Assembly (NCBI GenBank): GCA_019186985.1
Contig: JABARQ010000004.1
Coordinates: forward strand, 1-64,000
Direction: 5' to 3'
DNA length: 64,000 nucleotides
From: Prosthecobacter sp.
Lineage (GTDB): Bacteria > Verrucomicrobiota > Verrucomicrobiia > Verrucomicrobiales > Verrucomicrobiaceae
Shown here one piece after another: positions 51,488-60,079 of this stretch. Positions within the stretch are counted from its first letter, which is position 1; each line of letters opens with the position of its first letter. The position numbers and the translations under genes were made by a program. The notes beneath the pieces were generated by a model. It was not told where the DNA came from. It saw only the letters and a program-made list of their open reading frames with translations, and made no database searches.

Positions 51488-52647
51488 GATCGGTGGCCGT
51501 GGTCAGCGTCGGCCGCTCCGACTACAGCATCTACCGCCCGCTGCTACGGCGGCTCGCCGGCCATCAGGAGGTCGAACTGCGTGTCCTCGCCTCCGGCATG
51601 CACCTGGAGGAACGCTTCGGCATGACGGTGAACCTGGTCAAAAAGGACGGTTTTCCCGTCAGCGCCCGTGTTCCCATGCTCCAGGCGGAGGACACGCCCG
51701 AGGCTGTCGCCAGGGCCATGGGCGCAGGCGTCACCGGCTTCGCAGGGGTCTTCGCCAGCAGCCGCCCCGACCTGCTCGTGGTTCTCGGCGACCGCTATGA
51801 GATGTTTGCCGCCGCCCTGGCCGCCGTCCCCTTCAACATCCCCATCCTTCACCTCCACGGCGGCGAACTGAGCGAAGGGGCCATGGACGACCGCCTCCGC
51901 CACGGCCTGACTAAAATGAGTCATCTGCACGGAGTCGCCACCGAGACCTACCGACGCCGTGTCATCCAGCTCGGTGAGGAACCCTGGCGCGTGACCTGCT
52001 GCGGCGCGCTTTCCCTGGACAACCTCCTGTCCCTCCAGCGGCTGCCGCGCAGCGAGCTGGAAAGAAGGTTCCAGCTCGACCTTTCCACACCGCCGCTGCT
52101 CGTGACGCTGCATCCGACGACGAGCGAGTTTGAAGCCGCCGGCCCCCAGGCTGACGCCCTGCTGGACGCCCTCCGCCAGGCTGGCAGGCCCGTCATCTTC
52201 ACCATGCCCAACGCCGACATGGCCGGCACCGTGATCCGCGAACGAATTGTGCGTTTCTGCGACACGAACCCGTCGGCGCGCTGGGTCGAAAACTTCGGCC
52301 CCGAAGGCTACTTCTCCATCCTTGGTGAAGTCGGCGCAATGATCGGCAATTCCTCCAGCGGCCTGCTTGAGGCGCCGTCCTTCGCCCTGCCCGTGGTGAA
52401 CATCGGCAGCCGACAGAAAGGCAGGCTGCGGGCGGCCAATGTCATCGACGTACCTGAGTTCGCCCCCGATGCCATCCTCGCCGCCCTTCAAAAGGCCCTG
52501 ACACCGGAGTTCCGCGCCATCGCCGCAGGTCATGAGACCTTCTTCGGCGACGGCCATGCCTCGGAAAAGCTGCTGGAGCTGATCGTCCGGACTCCGCTCG
52601 ACCACCGGCTTCTCGACAAGACCTTCCACGACCTTCCTCAGTCATGA
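51484..52647 (+). CDS. NeuC/LegG-type UDP-sugar 2-epimerase (hydrolysing)
   Basis: A 387-residue GT-B-fold epimerase/hydrolase. The motifs are VSVGRSDYSIYRPLLRRL, LVVLGDRYEMFAAALAA, IPILHLHGGELSEGAMDD (conserved Asp/Glu), LVTLHPTTSEF, and IGNSSSGLLEAPSFALPVVNIGSRQKGR. It makes ManNAc, or the 2,4-diacetamido equivalent for legionaminic acid, for the adjacent synthase. The ATG at 51484 overlaps the previous stop. Confidence 0.93.
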   Translation: MRSVAVVSVGRSDYSIYRPLLRRLAGHQEVELRVLASGMHLEERFGMTVNLVKKDGFPVSARVPMLQAEDTPEAVARAMGAGVTGFAGVFASSRPDLLVVLGDRYEMFAAALAAVPFNIPILHLHGGELSEGAMDDRLRHGLTKMSHLHGVATETYRRRVIQLGEEPWRVTCCGALSLDNLLSLQRLPRSELERRFQLDLSTPPLLVTLHPTTSEFEAAGPQADALLDALRQAGRPVIFTMPNADMAGTVIRERIVRFCDTNPSARWVENFGPEGYFSILGEVGAMIGNSSSGLLEAPSFALPVVNIGSRQKGRLRAANVIDVPEFAPDAILAALQKALTPEFRAIAAGHETFFGDGHASEKLLELIVRTPLDHRLLDKTFHDLPQS

Positions 52648-53267
52648 AAACCGTCCTCATCGGCGCCGGCGGCCACGGCCGAGTGCTCATGGAAGCCCTG
52701 CTTCCGGTCCGCTTCGATGCCATCCTCGACTCCCACCCCGGCCTGGAGAAGGTTTTCGGCGTGCCGGTCATCGGCGGTGATGACAAGCTGGCCCAGCTCG
52801 CAGGCCTCGGCTTCACCCATTTTGTGATCGGTGTCGGTTCCGCCCGATGCTGCACGCTGCGGGCAAGGCTTTTCCGGGAGGCTCTGGCCGCCGGCCTGCA
52901 GCCGCTCACCATCACCCATGCCACCGCCTGGACTTCTCCAAGCTCCGAAATCGCCGCAGGATGCCAGTTCCTTCCCAGGGCCGTGGTTCACACCCGGGCA
53001 AGGCTGGAGGCCAATGTCCTCGTCAACACGGCCGCAGTCGTCGAGCACGACTGCCACATCGGCGCCCATTCCCACATTGCCACGGGCGCCCTCATCTGTG
53101 GCAATGTCATGATCGGTGAATCCTGCCACATCGGCGCCGGTGCCGTGATCCGACAGGGCCTCAGGCTTGGCAGCGGCTGCCTCGTCGCCGCAGGGGCCGT
53201 GGTGGTGAAGGACGTCGAAGACGGGCAGACCGTCCTCGGCGTACCTGCGCGTCCCCAGAATGATTGA
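52644..53267 (+). CDS. NeuD/PglD-family sugar acyltransferase
   Basis: A 207-residue protein with an N-terminal Rossmann-like domain (VLIGAGGHGRVLMEALL) and a left-handed beta-helix (EANVLVNTAAVVEHDCHIGAHSHIATGALICGNVMIGE; catalytic-type His in EHDCHIG). PglD/PerB relatives N-acetylate 4-amino sugars; NeuD relatives O-acetylate sialic acid. In this operon, which has no separate LegH, it could supply the missing C4 N-acetyltransferase. Last gene of the seven-gene operon. Confidence 0.88.
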   Translation: MKTVLIGAGGHGRVLMEALLPVRFDAILDSHPGLEKVFGVPVIGGDDKLAQLAGLGFTHFVIGVGSARCCTLRARLFREALAAGLQPLTITHATAWTSPSSEIAAGCQFLPRAVVHTRARLEANVLVNTAAVVEHDCHIGAHSHIATGALICGNVMIGESCHIGAGAVIRQGLRLGSGCLVAAGAVVVKDVEDGQTVLGVPARPQND

Positions 53268-53283
53268 GAAAACCGAGCCAGGA

Positions 53284-53311
53284 TTGCACCGCCCGCTTCC
53301 GGGACTATGGA
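53284..53311 (+). promoter_or_regulatory. Candidate promoter of the tyrosine phosphatase gene
   Basis: TTGCAC (53284-53289), 16-bp spacer, TATGGA (53306-53311), located 26 bases before the ATG at 53338 in the 70-bp gap after the NeuD-like gene. Confidence 0.35.
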
Positions 53312-53337
53312 CGGACCAAAACCAGACCACCTTTGTG

Positions 53338-53820
53338 ATGGATTCAAAATTCCGCCTGCTCTTTGTCTGCCTCGGCAACATCTGCCGCTCTCCGGCCGCT
53401 GAAGGCGTCATGCGCCGGCTGGTGGAGGAAACCGGGCTCGGGGACCGCATCGAAATCGACTCGGCGGGCACCGCTGGATGGCACGAAGGCAAGCGCTCCG
53501 ACCCTCGCATGAGAAAGGCCTCCGCAAGGCGGGGCCTCGACCTCACGCATCTGGCCCGTCAGGTCCGACGCACGGACCTGGCTGAATTCGACCTCGTGCT
53601 CGCCATGGACAGGCAGAACCTTGCAGACCTGCTCGCCCTGGATGCCGCCGGACTTTATCCGGCCAGGATCCGCCTCCTCTGTGAATTCTGCACGCGGCAC
53701 GAAGCTCATGAAGTACCCGACCCCTACTACGGCGGGGAGGAAGGCTTCGAGCATGTGCTTGACCTCCTGGAGGATGCCTGCACCGGGCTGCTGGATCATG
53801 TGCGGTCGCGGATTTCCTGA
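53338..53820 (+). CDS. Low-molecular-weight protein-tyrosine phosphatase
   Basis: A 160-residue enzyme with the CX5R active site at residues 11-17 (VCLGNICRSP) and the general-acid loop VPDPYYGGEEGF near the C-terminus. In many bacteria such enzymes (Wzb, Etp) dephosphorylate the tyrosine kinase that governs polysaccharide export. No Wzc-type kinase is in the window, but the place beside the glycan island suggests such a role. The ATG at 53338 is chosen because the protein fold begins there. Confidence 0.92.
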   Translation: MDSKFRLLFVCLGNICRSPAAEGVMRRLVEETGLGDRIEIDSAGTAGWHEGKRSDPRMRKASARRGLDLTHLARQVRRTDLAEFDLVLAMDRQNLADLLALDAAGLYPARIRLLCEFCTRHEAHEVPDPYYGGEEGFEHVLDLLEDACTGLLDHVRSRIS

Positions 53821-53880
53821 TTCACCCCGGCCCTGCTCCGCCCTTGCCCTTGCCTGCGGATGGGGGAAAGTCCGGGCATC

Positions 53881-55518
53881 ATGAGCGACTCACCTTCTGA
53901 CAATCCCCCGACGCCTCCCAGGCAGCCGCCGTCGCCGGATGAAATCTCCCGCAAGCTGGAGGACTTCATCAAGAACAGCCTCGGCGGCCAGGTCGTCTTT
54001 TCACGGTTCGAACCCCACAACCTCGCCTCCCAGCCGCCCGAACCCGAATCCGACGACAGCGCCCCGGAACCTGAAAAGATCGGCGCAGCCTTCGACTTCC
54101 GCCACCGGCCGGCCGACATCAAGGCGCACCTGGACCGCTATGTGATCCGCCAGGACGAGGCCAAGAAGGTGCTCGCCACCGCCGTCTGCGATCATTACAA
54201 CCATGCCCGGATGCTGCGTGAAAACGACACCGACAAGGCATCACCAGCGCTGGAGTTCACCAAGCAGAACGTGCTCATCAGCGGCCCCACCGGCGTCGGC
54301 AAGACCTACCTCGTCAAGCACATCGCCGACCTCATCGGCGTGCCCTTCGTGAAGGCCGACGCCACCAAGTTCAGCGAGACCGGTTATGTCGGCGCCGATG
54401 TGGACGACCTCGTCCGCGACCTCGTCGCCAAGGCCGGCGGCAACATCGAGCTCGCCGAGCACGGCATCATCTACCTGGACGAGATCGACAAGCTCGCCAC
54501 CGGCGGCGAAGGCCGCATCGGCCGCGATGTCAGCGGGCGCGGCGTGCAGACGGCCCTGCTGAAGCTGATGGAGGAGACCGAGGTGCCGCTTTATGCGCAG
54601 AACGACTTCCGCAGCCAGATGAAGATGATGTTCGACATGCGCCAGGGCAGGAACGCCGGCCGTGAGACCATCAACACACGCAACATCCTGTTCATCGTCA
54701 GCGGCGCCTTCTCCGGCATCGAGAAGATCATCGAGAAGCGCCAGGCCAAGGCCACCATCGGCTTCGGCGCGGCCCTGGCGGAAAAGCCGAGCACGGAGGA
54801 CCTGCTGCGTCAGGCCACCACCCGCGACTTCATCGACTACGGCTTTGAGGCCGAATTCATCGGCCGCCTGCCCGTGCGCGTTTTCTGCGACCCCCTGGAC
54901 GCCGGCGACCTCTTCCAGATCATGAAGAACAGCGAGGGCAGCCTGATCCGGCAGTATGAGCGCGAGTTCCATGCCTATGGCGTGCAGGCCGTGTTTGAAG
55001 ACGAGGCACTGCGCCTGGTGGCGGAAAGGGCCGTGGAGGAAAAAACCGGTGCCCGCGGCCTCGTCACCGCCTGGGAGAAGGTGCTGCGCGACTTCAAGTT
55101 CGAGCTGCCAAGCCTCGGCCTGCCCGGCCTCCGCATCGACGCGGATCTGATCACGCGCCCGAAGGCCGCCCTGGATAACTGCCGGAGCGAGGCCGAGAAG
55201 ATGCAGACCGACGTCAGGGCCGACGAGGTGCGCGCCTTCGCCGCCCGCTTTGCCGAACAAACAGGTTATCATCTGGAGTTCGAGCCCGCCGCCGTGGCCG
55301 CCCTGGTCCAGCGCGCCCGCCGTGAAGGCAGCGCTGTCGAACCGATGTGCGCCCGCCTCTTCAAGGACTTCCCCTTTGGTCTCCAACTCGTCTCACGCAG
55401 CACAGGCCGGGTGAAGTTTATGCTTGATCGAAGCGCCGTGGATGCGCCAGACAAGTACCTGAGCGACCTCATCGTCCAGTCCTACCGCCAGCCCGAAGCC
55501 CCCCAGAATGAACCGTAA
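53881..55518 (+). CDS. ClpX-like AAA+ unfoldase without zinc-binding domain
   Basis: A 545-residue AAA+ ATPase of the ClpX clade. It has Walker A GPTGVGKT (about 136), the pore loop GYVG (about 168), Walker [12 protein letters not shown], an IGFGA segment (about 293) corresponding to the IGF loop that docks ClpP, and the sensor-2 motif GARGL. The first 80 residues are Pro-rich and acidic and contain no Cys pairs, so the N-terminal zinc domain of canonical ClpX is absent. There is also an extra C-terminal region of about 120 residues. No clpP is nearby. It is probably an accessory ClpX paralogue with other adaptors or substrates. Confidence 0.88.
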   Translation: MSDSPSDNPPTPPRQPPSPDEISRKLEDFIKNSLGGQVVFSRFEPHNLASQPPEPESDDSAPEPEKIGAAFDFRHRPADIKAHLDRYVIRQDEAKKVLATAVCDHYNHARMLRENDTDKASPALEFTKQNVLISGPTGVGKTYLVKHIADLIGVPFVKADATKFSETGYVGADVDDLVRDLVAKAGGNIELAEHGIIYLDEIDKLATGGEGRIGRDVSGRGVQTALLKLMEETEVPLYAQNDFRSQMKMMFDMRQGRNAGRETINTRNILFIVSGAFSGIEKIIEKRQAKATIGFGAALAEKPSTEDLLRQATTRDFIDYGFEAEFIGRLPVRVFCDPLDAGDLFQIMKNSEGSLIRQYEREFHAYGVQAVFEDEALRLVAERAVEEKTGARGLVTAWEKVLRDFKFELPSLGLPGLRIDADLITRPKAALDNCRSEAEKMQTDVRADEVRAFAARFAEQTGYHLEFEPAAVAALVQRARREGSAVEPMCARLFKDFPFGLQLVSRSTGRVKFMLDRSAVDAPDKYLSDLIVQSYRQPEAPQNEP

Positions 55519-55930
55519 CCGCGCCACCGTCCTCTTCATCGGCGTCCTCGTCTGCGCCCCCCTGCTGGCGCTGTATCAATTTGGCGTCTTTCCCGAGACG
55601 GCGCGCTGGCTTGGCACACGCCTCCCCCGCCTGCTCGTGCTGCCTGAAGCAGCGCTGAAGGCATCCCTGCCCCTCCAGTACGGCTTCTACACCCTGCTCG
55701 CCTTTGTCAGCGCCTGGCTTGGCATGGAGCTGGAGGCGGCCTGGAAGAAGTACCTCTTCCTCCTCGGCCTGGTCTTCCTGGTGCTGCTGCTGACACCGGT
55801 GCTTGCACTCAACGGCGTGCTGTTTGAGCCCTTCTCAGGCATCCTGGCCTCCTGCTTCGCCATGCTCATCGGCGTGATGGCCGGAGACCGCCCCGCTGCG
55901 ACCAAGGCGGGGGAAAAGCCCGCCGCCTGA
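55508..55930 (+). CDS. Small integral membrane protein
   Basis: A 140-residue protein with about four hydrophobic helices (near 7-27, 57-75, 82-102 and 108-128) and an Ala/Lys-rich cytoplasmic tail. I do not recognise a family. The start overlaps the ClpX-like gene by 11 bp, so it is probably co-translated with it, as a possible membrane partner or substrate. Its stop abuts the stop of the convergent lipoate-ligase-like gene. Confidence 0.75.
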   Translation: MNRNRATVLFIGVLVCAPLLALYQFGVFPETARWLGTRLPRLLVLPEAALKASLPLQYGFYTLLAFVSAWLGMELEAAWKKYLFLLGLVFLVLLLTPVLALNGVLFEPFSGILASCFAMLIGVMAGDRPAATKAGEKPAA

Positions 55931-56626
55931 TCAGCCAAGCAGGTCCTCGCGGTCGGACATCCACTGGGGAAGGGAGAACCGTTTCGCCGCCAGCTCCGAG
56001 GCACGCAGGAGAACGTCGGGCGGCGCCTCACGCACCACGGAAACCTCAGAAGCCAGCCGCCCCGCCCAACCTAACCAAAAGTTTGGCTGGATCACCACAT
56101 GCTGGACGCTTCCCTGGTGCAGCAGGCCAAGCCTGCCACGCCTCTGCCCGGCACCCGCCACCTTCACCCCGTCCCTGAGAACATCGTGAAGCGCCGGCGC
56201 CGTGAAGCAAAGCGGCCCCTCGATGACGTCCTCCGGAAGCGTGAGCCTGCAGCCAGGGCTTCCCCCGGCGTCCAGGGCCTCCGCAAGCGAGCCATGAATC
56301 AGCCGGTAGCTCTCCACCGCCGAGACCTGCGCCCAGGGATGGCATGAGGGAACGATGAGGGAGTAGGTGTGGTCGGCCTCATGCATCACCACGCCGCCGC
56401 CGGTCCATCGCCGCACCACCGGCCAGGCTGGCAGCGCCTCCCGGATCCTGGCCAGGTTCTGCGCATAACCAATCGTGACCGTCGGACGGTCCCAGGTGTA
56501 GACCCGCAGCACCGGCATCGTCGCCTGCTCCAGCCAGGCCTGGTCGACCGCCATGTTCATCGCCCCGTCGTGGGCGACGTCGAGGTGAAGGATGATCTGG
56601 GAAAAGAAGGGCGGATGAACGGGCAC
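55931..56626 (-). CDS. Lipoate-protein ligase A-like protein (BPL/LplA/LipB family)
   Basis: About 231 residues if started at the GTG at 56626. Motifs are MNMAVDQAWLEQ, PTVTIGYAQNL, VVRRWTGGGVVMHEADHTYSLI (RRxTGGG lipoyl-AMP loop) and VAGAGQRRGRLGLLHQGSV, with the catalytic Lys of KVAG present. It should ligate lipoate or octanoate to a carrier. The frame is open far upstream to 57565, but the extra sequence is antisense to the next gene and not family-like. An ATG at 56560 would cut the first strand. The start is uncertain. Confidence 0.78.
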   Translation of the reverse strand: MPVHPPFFSQIILHLDVAHDGAMNMAVDQAWLEQATMPVLRVYTWDRPTVTIGYAQNLARIREALPAWPVVRRWTGGGVVMHEADHTYSLIVPSCHPWAQVSAVESYRLIHGSLAEALDAGGSPGCRLTLPEDVIEGPLCFTAPALHDVLRDGVKVAGAGQRRGRLGLLHQGSVQHVVIQPNFWLGWAGRLASEVSVVREAPPDVLLRASELAAKRFSLPQWMSDREDLLG

Positions 56627-56777
56627 GGCCTGACCATGCGCAGGACAGGGCCGCGTGTCATCGAAGGAATTCAGCCGCACCGTCCACCCGCGCACTGTTC
56701 TGAACAATTCCTTGTTACCGGCCCGGACATGCCCCGTTAAGCCGGAGACCCACGTTCCATCGCAACTCCTTCCACCC

Positions 56778-57287
56778 ATGCTCTTCTCCACCGTCCTCAC
56801 CTGGCTGCTCATCGCCGCCGCCTTCGTCATCTCACTTCCCGCGCTCTGGCTCTTCGCCCAGGGGTTCTGGCCGGAGAAAACCGCCCGCCTCCGCAGCGTC
56901 GCCTCCGCAGGCCTGTTGAAAAGCTTCCTGCTCGGCCTGGCGCCGCTGATCGGTGGCACGATCCTGATCGCCATCCTTTCCAAGCTTCCCAAGATGGGCG
57001 CCCTCTCCGTGCTCGTCGGCGGAGCGCTCATCACCTGGGGATTTCTCGGCGCCGCCGGCATCGCCTCCGTCGTCGGTTCGCGGCTCTGGCCCGACGCCCT
57101 GCCCTGCCGGCAGGTGCGGCTCGGCGGACTGACCCTCGTCTGCTGCGCGCTTCTTCCCATCGTTGGCTGGGCGGTGATTCTTCCTCTCATCGCCATCATC
57201 GGCTGGGGCATCCAGGTGCGTTCCTGGTTTGTGAAGGCACCGGCGGACATCGGCTCATCACAACCACCCCTGCCGCCCGCAGCCTGA
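56778..57287 (+). CDS. Integral membrane protein of unknown function
   Basis: A 169-residue polytopic protein with about four hydrophobic stretches and a short hydrophilic tail. No motif is recognised. The ATG at 56778 starts directly with the first helix. It lies 6 bp before the DUF1800 gene and may share its transcript. The 150 bp upstream contain TGTTC and GAACA half-sites with a one-base spacer (56696-56706), which does not fit the LexA spacing. Confidence 0.75.
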   Translation: MLFSTVLTWLLIAAAFVISLPALWLFAQGFWPEKTARLRSVASAGLLKSFLLGLAPLIGGTILIAILSKLPKMGALSVLVGGALITWGFLGAAGIASVVGSRLWPDALPCRQVRLGGLTLVCCALLPIVGWAVILPLIAIIGWGIQVRSWFVKAPADIGSSQPPLPPAA

Positions 57288-57293
57288 ACGTTC

Positions 57294-58757
57294 ATGAAAA
57301 CTTCACGCCGGCATTTCCTCGCCACGTCGGCGCTTGGCCTGAGCTCCTGCGACCGTCTGGTGCCCCTGGTGAACCGGGAGCTTTTCGACGAAGGCATCCC
57401 CTCCAAGCTCCCGCCGCCACCTGCGGGCGCGGAGATCGACCCGGATTTCCACCTCCTCTCCCGCGCGGCCTTCGGCCCCTGGCCAGGTGATGTCTGGCGC
57501 GTCAAAAAAATGGGCCGCGAAGCCTGGCTGGAGGAGCAGCTCCATCCGGAACGCATCCGTGACACCGCCTGCGACCTGAGGGCGGAGCGCTTTGAAAGCC
57601 TCTACTTTGCAGCCGGTGACGCCTATGAATGGCGCAAGCCCGTGCTGCGCGACGAAATAACCCGCCACACCCTGCTGCGGGCCGTCTACAGCAGACGGCA
57701 GCTTTTTGAAGTGATGGTCGAGTTCTGGACCGACCACCTCAACATCGACCTCGAAAAGGGCGACTGCATCCACCTGAAGCCCAGCGACGACCGCGACGTC
57801 ATCCGCCGTCATGCGCTCGGAAGCTTCCACGACCTCGTCCGCGCCTCCGCCCTGTCGCCCGCCATGCTGGTGTACCTCGACGGCAGGTCGAACAAGGTGC
57901 GCAGGGACAGCGACGACAAGCCTAACGAAAACTATGCCCGCGAGCTGATGGAGCTGCACACCATGGGCGTGCACGGCGGCTACACCCAGCAGGACGTGCT
58001 CGAGGCGGCCCGCTGCCTGAGCGGCTGGACCTTTGACCGCAGCCGCTTCTGGGCCCTGAACCAGGGCGAGTCCTTCTTCAGGCCTGACTGGCATGACGAC
58101 GGTGAAAAGCGGGTGCTCGGGCAAATCATCCCCGCAGGCGGCGGAGCCAGGGACCTGGACCGGCTCGTGGACATCGTCTGCGGCCATCCCAGCACGGCGA
58201 AACACATCGCCACCAAGCTCTGCAAACGCTTCATCAGCATGGAGCCGCCCGCCGGCGCCGTGGACAGCGTGGCGGCGGAGTTCACCCGCACGCGCGGCGA
58301 CATCCGCTGCATGCTGCGCGTGCTGTTTGGCACGCCGGAGTTCGCGGAAAGCCGCGGCCGCCTCCTGAAACGCCCCTTCAAGTTCATGGTGAGCGCCCTG
58401 CGCGCCCTGGCCGCCGACGCCCATGCCGACAAAGCCCTGCTCGAGCCGCTTCAGCGCATGGGGCACGGCCTGTTTCAATACCCGACACCCGACGGCTATC
58501 CTGACGAGGAGCTGCCCTGGATGGGCACCCTGATGTGGCGCTGGAACTTCGCCATCGCCCTGGCGGCCGGAAAACAGAACGGCGTGCGCATCAACCTTCA
58601 CGACCTGCGCAGGCAGCTGCATTTCACCCCTTCCGGATGGTTTCCCCACCTCGTCGGCCGCGCGCCGACGGAGGCTGAGGAAAAATCGCTCAAGCCCCAG
58701 GATGAAGCCGGGCTTGTCGGCCTCATCCTGGCAAGCCCGGCCTTCCAGCGGTGTTGA
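57294..58757 (+). CDS. DUF1800 domain protein
   Basis: A 487-residue exported protein. The N-terminus SRRHFLATSALGLSSC combines a twin-arginine motif with a possible lipobox Cys. The DUF1800 core is clear: FHLLSRAAFGP, WLEEQLHPE, MVEFWTDHLNI, PNENYARELMELHTMGVHGGYTQQDV and ARCLSGWTFD. Such proteins are almost always encoded next to a DUF1501 protein, as here. Their role is not known biochemically. Confidence 0.93.
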   Translation: MKTSRRHFLATSALGLSSCDRLVPLVNRELFDEGIPSKLPPPPAGAEIDPDFHLLSRAAFGPWPGDVWRVKKMGREAWLEEQLHPERIRDTACDLRAERFESLYFAAGDAYEWRKPVLRDEITRHTLLRAVYSRRQLFEVMVEFWTDHLNIDLEKGDCIHLKPSDDRDVIRRHALGSFHDLVRASALSPAMLVYLDGRSNKVRRDSDDKPNENYARELMELHTMGVHGGYTQQDVLEAARCLSGWTFDRSRFWALNQGESFFRPDWHDDGEKRVLGQIIPAGGGARDLDRLVDIVCGHPSTAKHIATKLCKRFISMEPPAGAVDSVAAEFTRTRGDIRCMLRVLFGTPEFAESRGRLLKRPFKFMVSALRALAADAHADKALLEPLQRMGHGLFQYPTPDGYPDEELPWMGTLMWRWNFAIALAAGKQNGVRINLHDLRRQLHFTPSGWFPHLVGRAPTEAEEKSLKPQDEAGLVGLILASPAFQRC

Positions 58758-58796
58758 CCCGTTTCAGCCTGCCATGCGCAGCCCACCTCCCCAGCC

Positions 58797-59990
58797 ATGA
58801 ACCGACGCACCTTCATCTCCAGGCTCAGCCTCGCCGCCACACCGGCTCTCGCCGCCACACCCCGGGAAGAAACCCACACCCTCGTCCATGTGTTCCTGCG
58901 AGGTGGCGCGGACACGCTCAACATGTTCGTTCCCTACGCCGACGACCGCTATCACCGGCTGCGCCCCGGCCTGGCCATTCCAGCCAGGGAGGCGATCCGG
59001 CTCAACGATCATTACGCCCTGCACCCGGCGATGAAGCCGCTCGAACCCCTGTTCAAATCGGGCCGGCTAGGCGTTGTGCAGTCAGTCGGCGTGGACAACA
59101 CGAGCGGGTCACATTTCGACTGCCAGGATCAAATGGAGCATGGCGACTCCATGCATGGCTCACCCGCTGGTGGAGGCTGGCTGGGAAGGTTCCTTCGCCA
59201 GCAGGGCTCCACTTCAGCCCTGGCCGCCGTCGCCATTGGAACCGCCCTGCCGGAATCCCTGCGCGGAGCCCCTGCGGCCAGCGTGCTCGAACGCATCGGG
59301 GACATCGGCTTCAAAAACACCCAGGACGCGGACGGCATCGTCAAGGTGCTGGAAGGCATGTATGGCGGAGAGCCCGGCCTCCTCGGAAGGCGGGGCATTG
59401 AAACGCTGGAGCTCTTCAGGCGCATCTCAGCCATGCCGGGAGACGGGGGCAGCCCCGAACACGGGGCGCAATATCCCCGGGACTCCTTTGGATCCGGCCT
59501 GCGTGAAATCGCGCGGCTGATCAAGGCGGGTCTCGGGCTGCAGGTGGCCTGCATCGACCTGGGAGGATGGGACACCCATTTCTTCCAGGGCGGCACCACA
59601 GGCCCCCAGGCTGAGCGGATTCAGACACTCGCCGAAGGCCTTGCCGCCCTCGACACCGACCTCAAGGATCATCGCAACCGCTACACGGTCATGGTGGCCA
59701 CCGAGTTTGGCAGGCGCATCTATGAAAATGCCAGCCTTGGCACGGATCACGGCCGCGGCTTCGCCCTCATGGCCCTGGGCGACCGGGTGAAGGGCGGCCG
59801 GGTGCTTGGCTCATGGCCCATCCAGGCGGAGGAGGACCTCAATTTGAACACACCCGGCCCCGGAGGCCTGCATGCCGAAACGGACTACCGCGCCGTCTTT
59901 GCGGAGGTGCTGCACGCCTGCTTCGGCCCCTCAGTCGCCATGGCGAAGGTTTTTCCCCAGGCCCGCCTGCCGGCGGTCGGCCTGATGTAA
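58797..59990 (+). CDS. DUF1501 domain protein
   Basis: A 397-residue protein, partner of the upstream DUF1800 gene (39-bp gap). The N-terminus NRRTFISRLSLAATPALA looks like a Tat signal. The core has LVHVFLRGGADTLNMFVPY, DNTSGSHFDCQDQME, ACIDLGGWDTHF, and VATEFGRRIYENASLGTDHGRG. It belongs to the sulfatase/phosphatase-like DUF1501 family of unknown activity. Only weak similarity links it to the other DUF1501 protein at 16.3 kb. Confidence 0.93.
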   Translation: MNRRTFISRLSLAATPALAATPREETHTLVHVFLRGGADTLNMFVPYADDRYHRLRPGLAIPAREAIRLNDHYALHPAMKPLEPLFKSGRLGVVQSVGVDNTSGSHFDCQDQMEHGDSMHGSPAGGGWLGRFLRQQGSTSALAAVAIGTALPESLRGAPAASVLERIGDIGFKNTQDADGIVKVLEGMYGGEPGLLGRRGIETLELFRRISAMPGDGGSPEHGAQYPRDSFGSGLREIARLIKAGLGLQVACIDLGGWDTHFFQGGTTGPQAERIQTLAEGLAALDTDLKDHRNRYTVMVATEFGRRIYENASLGTDHGRGFALMALGDRVKGGRVLGSWPIQAEEDLNLNTPGPGGLHAETDYRAVFAEVLHACFGPSVAMAKVFPQARLPAVGLM

Positions 59991-60079
59991 ACGGCGGACA
60001 GGCAGCTGAGCCGCAGGATTGATGCCACAAGACCGTCCACGCATGCCAAGGCCGGCAGACTGCTCATTTCAACAGCGTC

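Noticed and set aside
56696-56706. TGTTC-T-GAACA as a second LexA site
   Set aside because: The half-sites match, but the spacer is one base rather than four, which would not fit the known operator geometry.
56627-57565. Upstream extension of the lipoate-ligase-like gene to 544 residues
   Set aside because: The added segment is antisense to a membrane protein gene and a DUF1800 gene, and its Ser/Arg/Pro-rich sequence does not resemble the family.
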